From assembly GCF_045920555.1 (NCBI RefSeq), contig NZ_CP174509.1:1116001-1180000 (forward strand): a DNA stretch of 64,000 bases, read 5' to 3'. This DNA comes from Pseudalkalibacillus sp045920555 (GTDB lineage Bacteria; Bacillota; Bacilli; Bacillales; Fictibacillaceae). Positions 33,919 to 42,559 of the stretch are shown here, piece after piece. The notes beneath the pieces were generated by a model that did no database searches, was not told the origin of the DNA, and saw only the letters and a list, made by a program, of their open reading frames with translations. How positions within the stretch are numbered: the first letter of the stretch is position 1; each line of letters opens with the position of its first letter. The position numbers and the translations under genes are program-made.

Positions 33919-34860
33919 ATGTCTAAAGATCATGAAGAAAAACAAAAATTAAAAGTCATACAATTCGATAAAAGTAAAAATACGCTGGTAGAAACATCAC
34001 AACCTCAAGAAACTTTTGGGGATGTAGGAGGGCTGGAAGCAGTTAAAAAAAAGATACGGATGAATTTTATCTTACCATTGAAAAATCCTGAATTTTTTGA
34101 AGCATATGGTAAAGAGGCTGGAGGAAGCTTATTACTTTACGGTCCTCCTGGATGTGGGAAAACTTTCCTTGCTAAAGCGATCGCCGGTGAAATAGATGCT
34201 AATTTCCTGCACCTTGAATTACAAGGTATTTTATCAATGTATGTCGGCGAAAGTGAACATAACCTTCATGATGTTTTTGAAAAAGCCAGGGAACAAAAGC
34301 CTTGTGTTTTATTCATTGATGAGTTGGATGCATTAGGGGGAAGCCGTCATAATATGAGGCAGCATCATGAAAGAATGCTTGTCAATCAATTATTATTAGA
34401 GCTGGATGGACTTCAGTCACATAACGATCAGGTCTATTTGATAGGGGCAACGAACACTCCTTGGTATTTAGATCCGGCTTTAAGACGACCAGGAAGATTC
34501 AACAGTTTAATTTTCATACCCCCTCCTGCAGAACAGGAACGGAAGGAGATTCTCCATCTTAAAACAAAACAAAAGCCCCAAGAATCTCTGGACTTTCATA
34601 AATTCGCAAAGAAAACACAACATTTCTCAGGAGCTGACTTGGAGCAGCTTATTAATGATGCCATTGAAGGAGCATTAAATCGTTCGATGGAAACTGGAGA
34701 ACTACAGCCAATGACAAATGGTGACCTATCTTCTGCATTAAAAAACCGAAAACCAACAACATTAGAATGGTTCTCCACTGCAAAAAACTATGCAACATTC
34801 AGCGATGTAAATAAAGATTACCAGCACGTACTTGAATATATAAAAGAAAACCGAATCTAA
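33919..34860 (+). CDS. AAA+ ATPase (Cdc48/FtsH-type single AAA domain)
   Basis: ATG 33919 has ggagg eight bases upstream. 313 residues, one AAA module: TFGDVGGLEAVKKKIRMNF lead-in, Walker A GPPGCGKTFLAKAIAG, Walker B VLFIDELDALGGSR, sensor GATNTPWYLDPAL, and RRPGRF arginine fingers, then a helical lid (FSGADLEQLINDAIEGAL). No protease domain, so it is a stand-alone remodelling ATPase. First gene of a three-gene unit with a TPR membrane protein and an RDD protein. A 30-residue N-terminal region before the AAA domain may be the substrate contact. Confidence 0.85.
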   Translation: MSKDHEEKQKLKVIQFDKSKNTLVETSQPQETFGDVGGLEAVKKKIRMNFILPLKNPEFFEAYGKEAGGSLLLYGPPGCGKTFLAKAIAGEIDANFLHLELQGILSMYVGESEHNLHDVFEKAREQKPCVLFIDELDALGGSRHNMRQHHERMLVNQLLLELDGLQSHNDQVYLIGATNTPWYLDPALRRPGRFNSLIFIPPPAEQERKEILHLKTKQKPQESLDFHKFAKKTQHFSGADLEQLINDAIEGALNRSMETGELQPMTNGDLSSALKNRKPTTLEWFSTAKNYATFSDVNKDYQHVLEYIKENRI

Positions 34861-34872
34861 TGGGATGTGAGT

Positions 34873-35745
34873 ATGTTGAATGAGGAATTACAATTTGCAG
34901 CAATGAACAGAATCGAACAGCTTCTTCAATGGAATAGATATAAAGAAGCTATAAAAGAAGCAGAAAACTATATCCGGATGTATTCGTTTGATCCGGACGG
35001 ATACGCCATGTTAGCAAAAATTTATCTAAGCCAGAAAGAATATGAAAAAACAATACATTGGGTCAAAGAAGCTCTGAAGATAGACCCTCAACATGCGATA
35101 GCTTGGCAGATTCATGTAGGCATGTTGTTTCAAAAAAAAGATTGGAAAACCGCGCAAAAAGTGATTAAAGACGCTTTAAATCTATTCCCGGAAGAAAGCT
35201 ATTTTTACTTTTTAGAAGGAAACATCATGATTCAGCGCGGAAAAGTGAATGAAGCGAAAGAATCCTTTGAACAAGCCATAGCCCGAGGTCCATACAATGC
35301 TTTATACCTCGCTAATTATAGCTATGTACTCAGTCTTCTCGGAAAAGATACAGAATCAGTTGAAGCTGAACAACAAGCATTACGGTTAGATCCCGATAAT
35401 GATCAGGTATTTATGTATCTTGCCTGGGCAAACGATCATAGGGGAGAGTATAAAACAGCTCAACAATATTTAGAACAAGCCGTCCGTCTTGATCCGGAGG
35501 ACCCACAGCTTCGTAATGAGTATCTTGAAATTTTACAAAAACAATATGTGTTTTACCGCTTTTTCTTATATCCCACAAAACTGATGACCAGGCTTAAGCC
35601 TTGGATGGTGTTACTGATTTGGATTGTGGCATGGAAAATTTTTGCACCGTTTCTTGTTTTCTTTATTATTTTTTATGTACTATCACATTGGATAACCAAG
35701 GTCATTGTAAACAAAAAAGTGTTTGGCAGATTTTTTAGAAGGTAA
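34873..35745 (+). CDS. TPR-repeat membrane protein
   Basis: ATG 34873 (six bases after GTG 34867) lies 12 bp past the ATPase stop with gggatgtga as the site. 290 residues: about five TPR repeats (ALKIDPQHAIAWQIHVG, ALNLFPEESYFYFLEGN, ALRLDPDNDQVFMYLAW, AVRLDPEDPQLRNEYLE) followed by two C-terminal membrane helices (WMVLLIWIVAWKIFAPF, LVFFIIFYVLSHWI) and a basic tail. It is likely tail-anchored with the TPR scaffold in the cytoplasm, where it could hold the AAA ATPase. Confidence 0.8.
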   Translation: MLNEELQFAAMNRIEQLLQWNRYKEAIKEAENYIRMYSFDPDGYAMLAKIYLSQKEYEKTIHWVKEALKIDPQHAIAWQIHVGMLFQKKDWKTAQKVIKDALNLFPEESYFYFLEGNIMIQRGKVNEAKESFEQAIARGPYNALYLANYSYVLSLLGKDTESVEAEQQALRLDPDNDQVFMYLAWANDHRGEYKTAQQYLEQAVRLDPEDPQLRNEYLEILQKQYVFYRFFLYPTKLMTRLKPWMVLLIWIVAWKIFAPFLVFFIIFYVLSHWITKVIVNKKVFGRFFRR

Positions 35746-35805
35746 ACACTATCAGGATCATTACTTTTAAAATGTATGTGTGAAGATAAAAACAAGGAGG
35801 TATTT

Positions 35806-36552
35806 ATGCGAAATAATCTCCAAATCGCTTCAAGGAAAAGTCGAATATACGCTTTTCTAATAGACCATGTTCTCTTAACTTTTATTATCACTTTTCCCTT
35901 TATAATAATTCTTATGACACATCAAGAATCTATGGAAACTGGCATAATGTTTACATTCTTTTACATAGCTATGATTATTGCTCTTATCATTTATACATTC
36001 AAAGATGTATTTAAAGGTGTAAGTCCGGGAAAATGGCTTTTCGGAATCGGTGTTCGAGATGAAGACGATCTTACTAGCTCCGTCCATATCGAAGTTATTT
36101 TTGAGAAACTTACCGATTGTTATATGGATGGTAGAATTTTTCGTATAGCATGTAATAAAAAAAAACAACGATTGGGAGATAAACTTGCGAAAACAGTTGT
36201 TGTAAAAACAAGGGAAATGAGTGTCGGTAAAAGAATTGTAGTTATCCTTTCTGCCATCATTATAATATTTTCATTAATGTTTGTCTCCATCATCTTTATA
36301 TTTAAAGGGTCCGAAGCATATAAAACATCAGAAAATTATATCAAACATAATCCTGAAATTATTGAAAACACAGGTGGAATTGAAGGGTTTGGATTTTTCC
36401 CATCCGGAAGTATACAAACAAGGAGCGGACACGGGGAAGCTTTTTTTACTGTAAAAGTGATGGGAGAAGAAAAAGATATTTATGTGGATATTTATTTAAC
36501 CAAAATACCAAGAACCGACTGGAATGTTAAAAAGGTAAATTATCATAAATAA
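35806..36552 (+). CDS. RDD-family membrane protein with compensated double frameshift
   Basis: ATG 35806 has aaggagg seven bases upstream. The start SRIYAFLIDHVL holds the RDD-type Arg and Asp, followed by two helices and KGVSPGKWLFGIGV, and later NKKKQRLGDKLAKT. Between codons at about 36076 and 36148 the frame reads unlike the family. The adjacent frame there reads SKLFLRNLPIVIWMVEFFV, a typical RDD third helix. One inserted base near 36073-36076 and one lost near 36146 thus replace that helix with about 24 foreign residues, while the end stays in frame. The protein probably misfolds unless this is a base-call issue. A further C-terminal helix and an extracytoplasmic tail follow. Confidence 0.65.
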   Translation: MRNNLQIASRKSRIYAFLIDHVLLTFIITFPFIIILMTHQESMETGIMFTFFYIAMIIALIIYTFKDVFKGVSPGKWLFGIGVRDEDDLTSSVHIEVIFEKLTDCYMDGRIFRIACNKKKQRLGDKLAKTVVVKTREMSVGKRIVVILSAIIIIFSLMFVSIIFIFKGSEAYKTSENYIKHNPEIIENTGGIEGFGFFPSGSIQTRSGHGEAFFTVKVMGEEKDIYVDIYLTKIPRTDWNVKKVNYHK

Positions 36553-36604
36553 ATCTGTTTCAATGATTTTCCTATCAAGTACATAAAAAATAGATAAAAA
36601 TAGT

Positions 36605-36752
36605 GTGCAAATTATAGAAAATCTTATAAACTTGCTTAAGAAAGCTGATATCAAGCCATCTTACATATTGGTAGGACACCCATTCGGTGACGTCAATGTC
36701 AGATTATACAAAAAGACACCCGGAAGAAGTAAAAAGTTACTTCAAAAGTATC
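36605..36752 (+). pseudogene. Alpha/beta-hydrolase N-terminal fragment
   Basis: The frame from GTG 36605 reads LINLLKKADIKPSYILVGHPFGDVNVRLY, the nucleophile-elbow region of an alpha/beta hydrolase, but the expected GHSFGG is GHPFGD, losing the Ser. After a shift HPEEVKSYFKSI continues. It is cut off and joins directly to an Ohr fragment. Confidence 0.5.
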
Positions 36753-36753
36753 T

Positions 36754-36926
36754 ATCGGTAAAGATACAAATGGGGGATTTAAGCTTGATGTTATTCTCAA
36801 TGTAGGAATTAACGGTGTTTCTTTAGATGAGGCAGAATATTAGTTGAGCAAGCGCATGGAGTATGCCCTTATTCGAAAGCAACCAGAGGCAATATTAATG
36901 TAGAACTGGTTACTGAATTGATTTAA
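36754..36926 (+). pseudogene. Organic hydroperoxide resistance (Ohr/OsmC) C-terminal fragment
   Basis: Two frames together give GKDTNGGFKLDVILNVGINGV and VEQAHGVCPYSKATRGNINVEL, the C-terminal half of Ohr with its second catalytic Cys (VCPYSKATRGN). The shift is near 36840. The N-terminal half with the first Cys is missing. It abuts hydrolase debris with no gap, so a deletion joined two genes. Confidence 0.7.
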
Positions 36927-36950
36927 TGTTAGGAAGGACGATTTGTCAAA

Positions 36951-36985
36951 TAGACGCGTTTATCTATGAACGCGTCTATTATGTT
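36951..36985 (+). terminator. Hairpin, terminator-like
   Basis: tagacgcgtt / aacgcgtcta perfect 10-bp stem with an 8-nt loop and ttatgtttg after it, past the ohr remnant. Confidence 0.6.
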
Positions 36986-37071
36986 TGTATACCAAAGGAA
37001 TTCAGATGATTGGATAGAAGTATATACAGTACTAATCCTTTAAATAACTGTACTACTGAAAGGAGCACCCT

Positions 37072-37596
37072 ATGAATATTGATTTCATCAAATTAACAGA
37101 ACCTACTTCAGCCCTTGTGGAGGTGTTGAACCGTTGGGAAAACGACCCCGCTTTGATCCCGTTTACTCGCCCTCATCAAAACAAGGTGGAATTGGAGCGC
37201 AAGAGAATAATCACCTTGGACGAGCTGACACAACGCCTTGAACATCATCATATGTATCTGATTTATCTGGATGACAAGTTGATCGGCGAAATGAACTACA
37301 TGGTCGACCCTGATCATCTCTACAAAAAAGAGCCAGGAACTGCCTGGATAGGAATTACAATCGGTGAGGATGAAGGCCGGGGCAAGGGGATTGGCTATGC
37401 AGCGATGCAATATTTAGAGGAACAGATCAGGCAACAAGCCCATAAACGTATTGAACTTGGCGTGTTTGAATTTAACAAACAGGCGCAGAAGCTGTATAAG
37501 AAGTTGGGCTACCAGGACATCGGGCGGATTAAAGATTTCACCTACTGGCAAGATAAATTGTGGTCTGATATCCGAATGGAAAAGTATTTAGATTGA
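37072..37596 (+). CDS. GNAT family N-acetyltransferase, AAC(6')/RimJ-like
   Basis: 174 residues with LIYLDDKLIGEMNYMVDP, the GNAT core AWIGITIGEDEGRGKGIGYAAMQYLE, and FNKQAQKLYKKLGYQDIGR. AAAGGAGC precedes ATG 37072. Closest in style to the acetyltransferases that modify amines of sugars, ribosomal proteins or drugs; substrate unknown. Confidence 0.8.
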   Translation: MNIDFIKLTEPTSALVEVLNRWENDPALIPFTRPHQNKVELERKRIITLDELTQRLEHHHMYLIYLDDKLIGEMNYMVDPDHLYKKEPGTAWIGITIGEDEGRGKGIGYAAMQYLEEQIRQQAHKRIELGVFEFNKQAQKLYKKLGYQDIGRIKDFTYWQDKLWSDIRMEKYLD

Positions 37597-37947
37597 GGAA
37601 GAGAAAAGAGCTGAAAATTTACCGTTAAATGGAGATGAAGTGTTCTTGAGGAAAATGGCAGTTTAATGGAATAAATGGATTATAAAGTTATTCTGCATAC
37701 TGGCCATTTTATGGAATAACTCTAAATCAGGAAATTGGATATTTGTGTTAAATCTATGGAGAGGATTGTGAAGAATTGTACTTAAGCAAACGGCGCAGAT
37801 TAGTTCAGCAATACAAAAAAAGAACGCCATTTTTCTTTAACGGGTTCCGTTTCCTATCGAAAACATTCAAGATTGGGTGGCTTTTTACAGTAAGTTCTGA
37901 AGTACGAATATGTTGCCCTTGAACCAACTATTAGAGGAGGAAGAAGA
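37597..37947. other. Non-coding stretch with hairpins
   Basis: No gene seen. aaaatggcag (about 37654) and ctggccatttt (about 37702) form an inverted pair, and tttaatggaataa / tttatggaataac recur about 50 bp apart. Probably decayed intergenic DNA. Confidence 0.35.
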
Positions 37948-38064
37948 GTGAGTTTAACATTATCCTTGGATTTTCAGTTCACGACATCAATCGAGAAGGT
38001 TTGGTCCGCCTTAACCGATTCAAGCAAGCTTGCCAAGTGGTCATGGAAAAGGATTCAAGGTTGA
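37948..38064 (+). pseudogene. SRPBCC/AHSA1 N-terminal fragment
   Basis: GTG 37948 with GAGGAGG upstream reads LDFQFTTSIEKVWSALTDSSKLAKW, the first strand-helix of an SRPBCC protein, then stops after 38 codons. The rest of the domain is absent downstream. Confidence 0.6.
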
Positions 38065-38086
38065 TGTATATTCAAGTAAAGCCAAA

Positions 38087-38152
38087 AAGTGACAGAAAGA
38101 ATTGGAGAAATTGAGAATGATCATTCTTGACTGTCAGCTGATCGAAAATTAA
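38087..38152 (+). pseudogene. Short duplicated piece of a YdeI-like gene
   Basis: The stretch ttcttgactgt...ctgatcgaaaattaaag repeats, with changes, bases of the intact gene just downstream (about 38267-38291, encoding VLDCGLTEDIK). It is a remnant of a second copy or of a tandem duplication. Confidence 0.4.
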
Positions 38153-38168
38153 AGAGGGGTGATCCTTG

Positions 38169-38756
38169 ATGACAAATAGTAGAAAGAGTCGTAAGGTTGA
38201 TGGATTTTTAAGAAAAGCCAAAGAGTGGAAAGAAGAATATGAGACGTTGAGAAATATCGTTCTTGACTGTGGGCTGACCGAAGATATAAAGTGGATGCAT
38301 CCTTGTTACATGGTTGAGAACAAAAACATCGTTCTAATACATGGATTTAAAGACTATTGTGCGCTTCTTTTTCACAAAGGTGCCTTATTACAGGATCCCC
38401 ATGGGATACTAGTCCAGCAAACGGAGAATGTACAAGCTGCGCGCCAGATCCGGTTCACCAATGTTCAAGAAATAGTTGAAATGGAAGCCATCTTGAAAGC
38501 CTATATTAATGAAGCCATTGAAGTTGAAAAAGCCGGTTTAGAAGTGAAAAAGAAAACAGAATTCACAATTCCTGAAGAACTTCAAAATAAATTCAATGAA
38601 ATCCCTGCCTTGAAAACTGCTTTTGAAGCATTGACGCCGGGACGGCAAAGAGCATACATTCTTTATTTTTCTAAAGCTAAACAATCCAAAACTCGAGAGT
38701 CAAGGGTTGAAAAATATATGCAGAAAATTCTCAATGGAAAGGGATTAAATGATTAG
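38169..38756 (+). CDS. ydeI: YdeI family protein (DUF1801/OmdA-like)
   Basis: ATG 38169 follows gaggggtgat. 195 residues with the DUF1801 domain (LRNIVLDCGLTEDIKWMHPCY, KDYCALLFHKGALLQDP) and the C-terminal bacteriocin-resistance-type helical region (FNEIPALKTAFEALTPGRQRAYILYFSKAKQSKTRESRVEKYM family motif, residues about 150-185). B. subtilis YdeI has this two-part layout. Role uncertain; relatives affect envelope stress and antimicrobial peptide resistance. Confidence 0.8.
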   Translation: MTNSRKSRKVDGFLRKAKEWKEEYETLRNIVLDCGLTEDIKWMHPCYMVENKNIVLIHGFKDYCALLFHKGALLQDPHGILVQQTENVQAARQIRFTNVQEIVEMEAILKAYINEAIEVEKAGLEVKKKTEFTIPEELQNKFNEIPALKTAFEALTPGRQRAYILYFSKAKQSKTRESRVEKYMQKILNGKGLND

Positions 38757-39206
38757 TATATTCGATGAGAAAATAAATGAATCAAACTTTAAGATATTAC
38801 CTCATTTTGCGTTCATTCGAACTCCTTTTTGGATTGCAGGTAACACTTTTAAAACGTAAAAAAACAAAAAAGTGATCCGTAGAGTATAAGTAAACTACCG
38901 TGTAACAGGCTTACGGATTACCAGCTAAGAAAAGAAAAATACTGCAAACAAAAGTGTAGCCTTTGGCTTTTTGCTGAAAGGTACGCTTTTTTTCAAATAA
39001 TGGGGACTCTAATTAAATAGTAATTCGATAATCGGGTGCTATTCCAGAGGAATTGGCGCTCATTTTTTATTTTAGGGCGCTTTCTTTGAAGGTCGCTGAG
39101 CTGTTTATACAGCTTTTTTATTTAATAAACGATGCAGGATTGTGGAAGAAGAAATGTAGAATTAGATATTAATGGGTAAATACAAAAATAATAGGAAGTG
39201 CTATAT
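38757..39206. other. Intergenic region without genes, several hairpins
   Basis: No coding frame of note. Terminator-like hairpins occur near 39099-39122 (agctgtttatacagctttttta) and around 39036-39070 (ggtgctattcc / ggaattggcgct then T-rich), perhaps left from lost genes. Confidence 0.4.
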
Positions 39207-39614
39207 ATGGAAAACACCATATGTTATACAATTGAACCACCTGAAAATTTTAAACAATTACTGACCTTATACGAATCTTTAGGATGGAATTCACTTGAAT
39301 TAACAGTTAATGATTTAAAACAAATGTGCAATCAAAGTTGGTATTCAATATATGCTTTTGATAAACAACAATTAGTGGGTATGGGTCGTGTTATATCGGA
39401 TGGTATGGTTACTGGAATTATTTGTGGAGTCGGTGTGCTACCAAAATATCAATCTAAGGGTATCGGCAAAGAAATGTTGAATCGAATAATTCAACATTGT
39501 GAGCAAAATCGAGTTATTCCTCAACTTATGTGTGTGGAAAATTTGGAGACCTATTATGAATCTTTTGGATTTAAGAAATTTTCAATTGGAATGACAAGAA
39601 ATATAAAACGATAA
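39207..39614 (+). CDS. GNAT family N-acetyltransferase
   Basis: ATG 39207 follows aggaagtg. 135 residues with YAFDKQQLVGMGRVISDG, GVGVLPKYQSKGIGKEMLNRI acetyl-CoA loop, and ENLETYYESFGFKKFSIGM. This compact GNAT group includes YhfO-like proteins; substrate unknown. Confidence 0.85.
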   Translation: MENTICYTIEPPENFKQLLTLYESLGWNSLELTVNDLKQMCNQSWYSIYAFDKQQLVGMGRVISDGMVTGIICGVGVLPKYQSKGIGKEMLNRIIQHCEQNRVIPQLMCVENLETYYESFGFKKFSIGMTRNIKR

Positions 39615-39798
39615 ATGCTTAGGGATTTTTTATTCTTATTAGATCTTTTTTGTACTTACAATACGTAATTTTTAAAAATATTTCAACTAAGAAGCTGGGG
39701 GTCTAGACATTGTCCTTCTTTTCGATTTAGTATAAATATTAGTAGGTTGGAATCTTTCATGGTAGAGGGTCTTATTTTACTTAGAAAGGGTGGAGAAA

Positions 39799-40449
39799 TT
39801 GAAAGTTCTTGTTGTTGGGGCAAATGGCCAAATTGGAAAGCATCTTGTTTCATTTATTGAGGATAGTGATTCACTGGAAGCAAAAGCAATGATCCGTAAT
39901 AAGGAACAAGCCTCCTTTTTTGAAAATTTGGGTGCGGAAACCGTAGTGGCGGATCTTGAACAGAACATCGAAACGATTGCAAAAGCTGCTGATGGTGTCG
40001 ATGCGATCGTATTCACAGCAGGTTCTGGGCCACACACAGGGAAAGACAAAACCATTTTGGTTGATTTGGATGGTGCTGTAAAAACAATCGAGGCAGCAAA
40101 ACTTGCTGGTGTGAAGCGGTTTATAATGATTAGTTCGTTTGACACGAGCCGCGAAGCAATTCAGGCTGCTCCTTCGTCCTTTGCACCATATGTTGCAGCA
40201 AAACATTATGCGGATGAATGGTTAAAGTCCACGGATTTGGATTATACGATTATACATCCTGGTGCGCTGACAAATGATAAAAGAACTGGTCAAGTAAAAG
40301 CAGCGTTTGAAGTAGATAGGGGCGAAATTCCTAGAGAGGACGTGGCAAGTGTCATTGTTGCTTGTTTAGAAAATGAGACGACGATTGGAAAGGAATTTCA
40401 GGTAGTTACGGGAACGAATCCTATTAAGGAAGGAATAAATTCAATCTAA
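39799..40449 (+). CDS. NAD(P)-binding atypical SDR (YhfK-like)
   Basis: TTG 39799 is preferred: AAAGGGTGG lies just before it; a GTG at 39790 is inside that site. About 216 residues: VLVVGANGQIGKHLV nucleotide loop, VFTAGSGPHTGKDKT, and YVAAKHYADEWLKSTDLDYTIIHPGALT with the Tyr/Lys-containing active region of the extended NAD-dependent epimerase type. Similar to B. subtilis YhfK. Substrate unknown. Confidence 0.8.
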   Translation: MKVLVVGANGQIGKHLVSFIEDSDSLEAKAMIRNKEQASFFENLGAETVVADLEQNIETIAKAADGVDAIVFTAGSGPHTGKDKTILVDLDGAVKTIEAAKLAGVKRFIMISSFDTSREAIQAAPSSFAPYVAAKHYADEWLKSTDLDYTIIHPGALTNDKRTGQVKAAFEVDRGEIPREDVASVIVACLENETTIGKEFQVVTGTNPIKEGINSI

Positions 40450-40568
40450 GTTAAAGTCGACAGTTTTTGCTGTCATAGTTCTATTTAAATGGGAGGCAAT
40501 TTGCCGACAAGGTGAATTGTCTTCTTTTTGGTGTGCCGGCATGTACCCCCAAATGGACCTATTACATA

Positions 40569-41402
40569 TCAAAAATAAATCAGGTATACGATTCCTGCCA
40601 AGACAATCCGATAAATCGCGAATGGAATCAGCTTGATTTTATTGATCATTTTCAGGAAAAATTGTATGGAAAGTAAAGCAAAGATAAAGGCGCTGACAAA
40701 ACCGACAATGAAAAACGGCAAGGCATCCATTGAAAAGTACTGCCAGTTTTTGACCAGGGAAATGAAACTTGCTCCAGCCATGATCGGGACCGCCATGATA
40801 AAAGTGAAGTCTGCCGCTGCACGGTGGCTCATCCCTACGAGAACCCCACCAGAAATCGTAGATCCAGAGCGGGAGAATCCTGGCCAAAGGGAAAAACACT
40901 GTATGAGACCTACAGTAAGAGCTTGTTTGTACGTAATCTGATCCACCATTTTGACAGTGGCTTCTTTTTTTCCGAATAGATCTGCGAAAATCATGAAGAA
41001 TGCCCCGATAACGAGACCGATCAAAACTGTTTTGGTCGAAAATAGATATTCATCGATATAGTCCTCAAACAATACCCCTAAGACCCCTGCAGGCAATAAG
41101 CCGACGATCACTTGAGACAACCTGAGTTGATTCTGTGGTTTACCACTGTTGATGCCTTTCTTTCGTTTCAAGCCGACCAGTCCGATCAACCTGTCCCAAA
41201 ACACGACGACAACAGCTAAAATGGATCCAAGCTGGATGACGACCTTGAAGGTGTTGGCAACATACTTCGTCAAGAACTCTTTAGATTGGAGCCACATGTC
41301 ATCAACGATGATCATATGCCCGGTTGATGATATAGGTGCGAATTCAGTCAATCCCTCGACCATTCCTAAGATAATCGCTTTTAAAAAGATAATAAGATCC
41401 AT
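40569..41402 (-). CDS. uppP: Undecaprenyl-diphosphatase
   Basis: 277 residues, polytopic. It recycles undecaprenyl pyrophosphate to the monophosphate carrier for peptidoglycan and other wall polymers, acting at the outer face of the membrane, and confers bacitracin tolerance. Both signatures are intact: GMVEGLTEFAPISSTGHMI and LWPGFSRSGSTISGGVLVG. A DedA gene lies 24 bp upstream in the same direction, making a lipid-carrier-related pair. Confidence 0.95.
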   Translation of the reverse strand: MDLIIFLKAIILGMVEGLTEFAPISSTGHMIIVDDMWLQSKEFLTKYVANTFKVVIQLGSILAVVVVFWDRLIGLVGLKRKKGINSGKPQNQLRLSQVIVGLLPAGVLGVLFEDYIDEYLFSTKTVLIGLVIGAFFMIFADLFGKKEATVKMVDQITYKQALTVGLIQCFSLWPGFSRSGSTISGGVLVGMSHRAAADFTFIMAVPIMAGASFISLVKNWQYFSMDALPFFIVGFVSAFIFALLSIQFFLKMINKIKLIPFAIYRIVLAGIVYLIYF

Positions 41403-41426
41403 AAATCATTTATCCTCTCATGTTGA

Positions 41427-42038
41427 TTAATTATAGTTCTTTCTCTTCTTAATAAGAGATGTAATGAAAAATAGGAGGCCAGTAGCAATAATGATATAAA
41501 TGATGCTGGAGTAAATATCCATAAATTTTAATATTTTTTCCCATGAATGCCCTAACGCAGATCCAATCAGGACGAGTAATATATTCCAGATCAATGTACC
41601 GATTGTTGTAAAAAGGAGGAAGAGCTTGAACTTCATGTTTGACATGCCTGCTGGTATTGAAATTAAGCTTCGAATGAGCGGGATCATCCGACAGAAAAGC
41701 ACCGTCCAGTAGCCATAGTCGTCAAACCACTTGTCCGCTTTCCGAATATCCGATTTCTTGATCCGCAAGAGATTCCCCCATCGGTGTATGATCCTTTCAA
41801 GACGAGCTACATCCAAAAACAGACCCAACTGGTATAAAATCAAAGCCCCTGATACAGAGCCTGCTGTTGCTGATAAAATTACATAAGGCATACTCAGGGT
41901 TGAATAGGTTGTCAAAAAGCCACCGAAGGGCAAAATCACTTCAGAAGGAATTGGAGGGAAAATGTTTTCCAACGCCATCATCACAAAAATCCCAAAATAT
42001 CCATATTGCTCCATGAAACTAGTTATCCAATTCTGCAT
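41427..42038 (-). CDS. DedA family membrane protein
   Basis: ATG 42038 (MQNWITSFMEQYGYFGIF) has TGGAG seven bases upstream; ATG 42044 is too near that site. 203 residues with the DedA core: ALENIFPPIPSEVILPFGGF, GSVSGALILYQLG, and FFCRMIPLIRSLISIPAGM-type loop (VLFCRMIPLIRS, PAGMSNMKFKLFLLFT). DedA proteins flip undecaprenyl phosphate or related lipids, so genetic linkage with uppP is functionally sensible. Confidence 0.9.
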   Translation of the reverse strand: MQNWITSFMEQYGYFGIFVMMALENIFPPIPSEVILPFGGFLTTYSTLSMPYVILSATAGSVSGALILYQLGLFLDVARLERIIHRWGNLLRIKKSDIRKADKWFDDYGYWTVLFCRMIPLIRSLISIPAGMSNMKFKLFLLFTTIGTLIWNILLVLIGSALGHSWEKILKFMDIYSSIIYIIIATGLLFFITSLIKKRKNYN

Positions 42039-42279
42039 CGGCATTCTCCATATCTAAGATTGTCTTAGTTATATTAATCTATTTTTCAACAAAAAGGAAT
42101 ATGAAATATTTACACAAATGGTAAGAACAAAGATCCAATCAACATTTCGTGAATTAAAAACGCAGAAAAGAAAAAGCAGGGGGCGTTGTAAATGATACAG
42201 AATGCTTAAAAATCTGAGTTTTAAAAATAGGATGAGCGGGAAGGGATGGGTAAACCGAAAAATTCAGGAGGGAGTTGGC

Positions 42280-42477
42280 ATGAAACACTATAGTATAGTC
42301 CCAGACCGTGATGTGAACGGCTGGTTTGTGAAAATCGAGGATACTGCGCCTGCAGATCATTATGAAATGAAATCAGCAGCGGTTGAATACGCAGAAAAAA
42401 TTGCGAAAGAAAATAAACCGAGCAAACTGTCAATTCTTGATAAAAACCTAGAAATCGAAGAGGAAAGGACATATTGA
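42280..42477 (+). CDS. DUF2188 small protein
   Basis: ATG 42280 follows aggaggga. 65 residues: HYSIVPDRDVNGWFVKIED, then AVEYAEKIAKENKPSKLSIL, the DUF2188 pattern (two-strand hairpin with a conserved Trp, then a helix). Function unknown. Ends 1 bp before a terminator. Confidence 0.75.
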   Translation: MKHYSIVPDRDVNGWFVKIEDTAPADHYEMKSAAVEYAEKIAKENKPSKLSILDKNLEIEEERTY

Positions 42478-42478
42478 T

Positions 42479-42528
42479 AAAGGGGACCAGAACATTGCAC
42501 AAAAGCTGATGTTCGGTCACCCTTTTTT
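42479..42528 (+). terminator. Rho-independent terminator
   Basis: aaggggaccagaacat / atgttcggtcaccctt long imperfect stem then tttttt, after the DUF2188 gene. Confidence 0.75.
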
Positions 42529-42559
42529 AATGATGAGAAAACTTGGCTTATTTTTGGTT

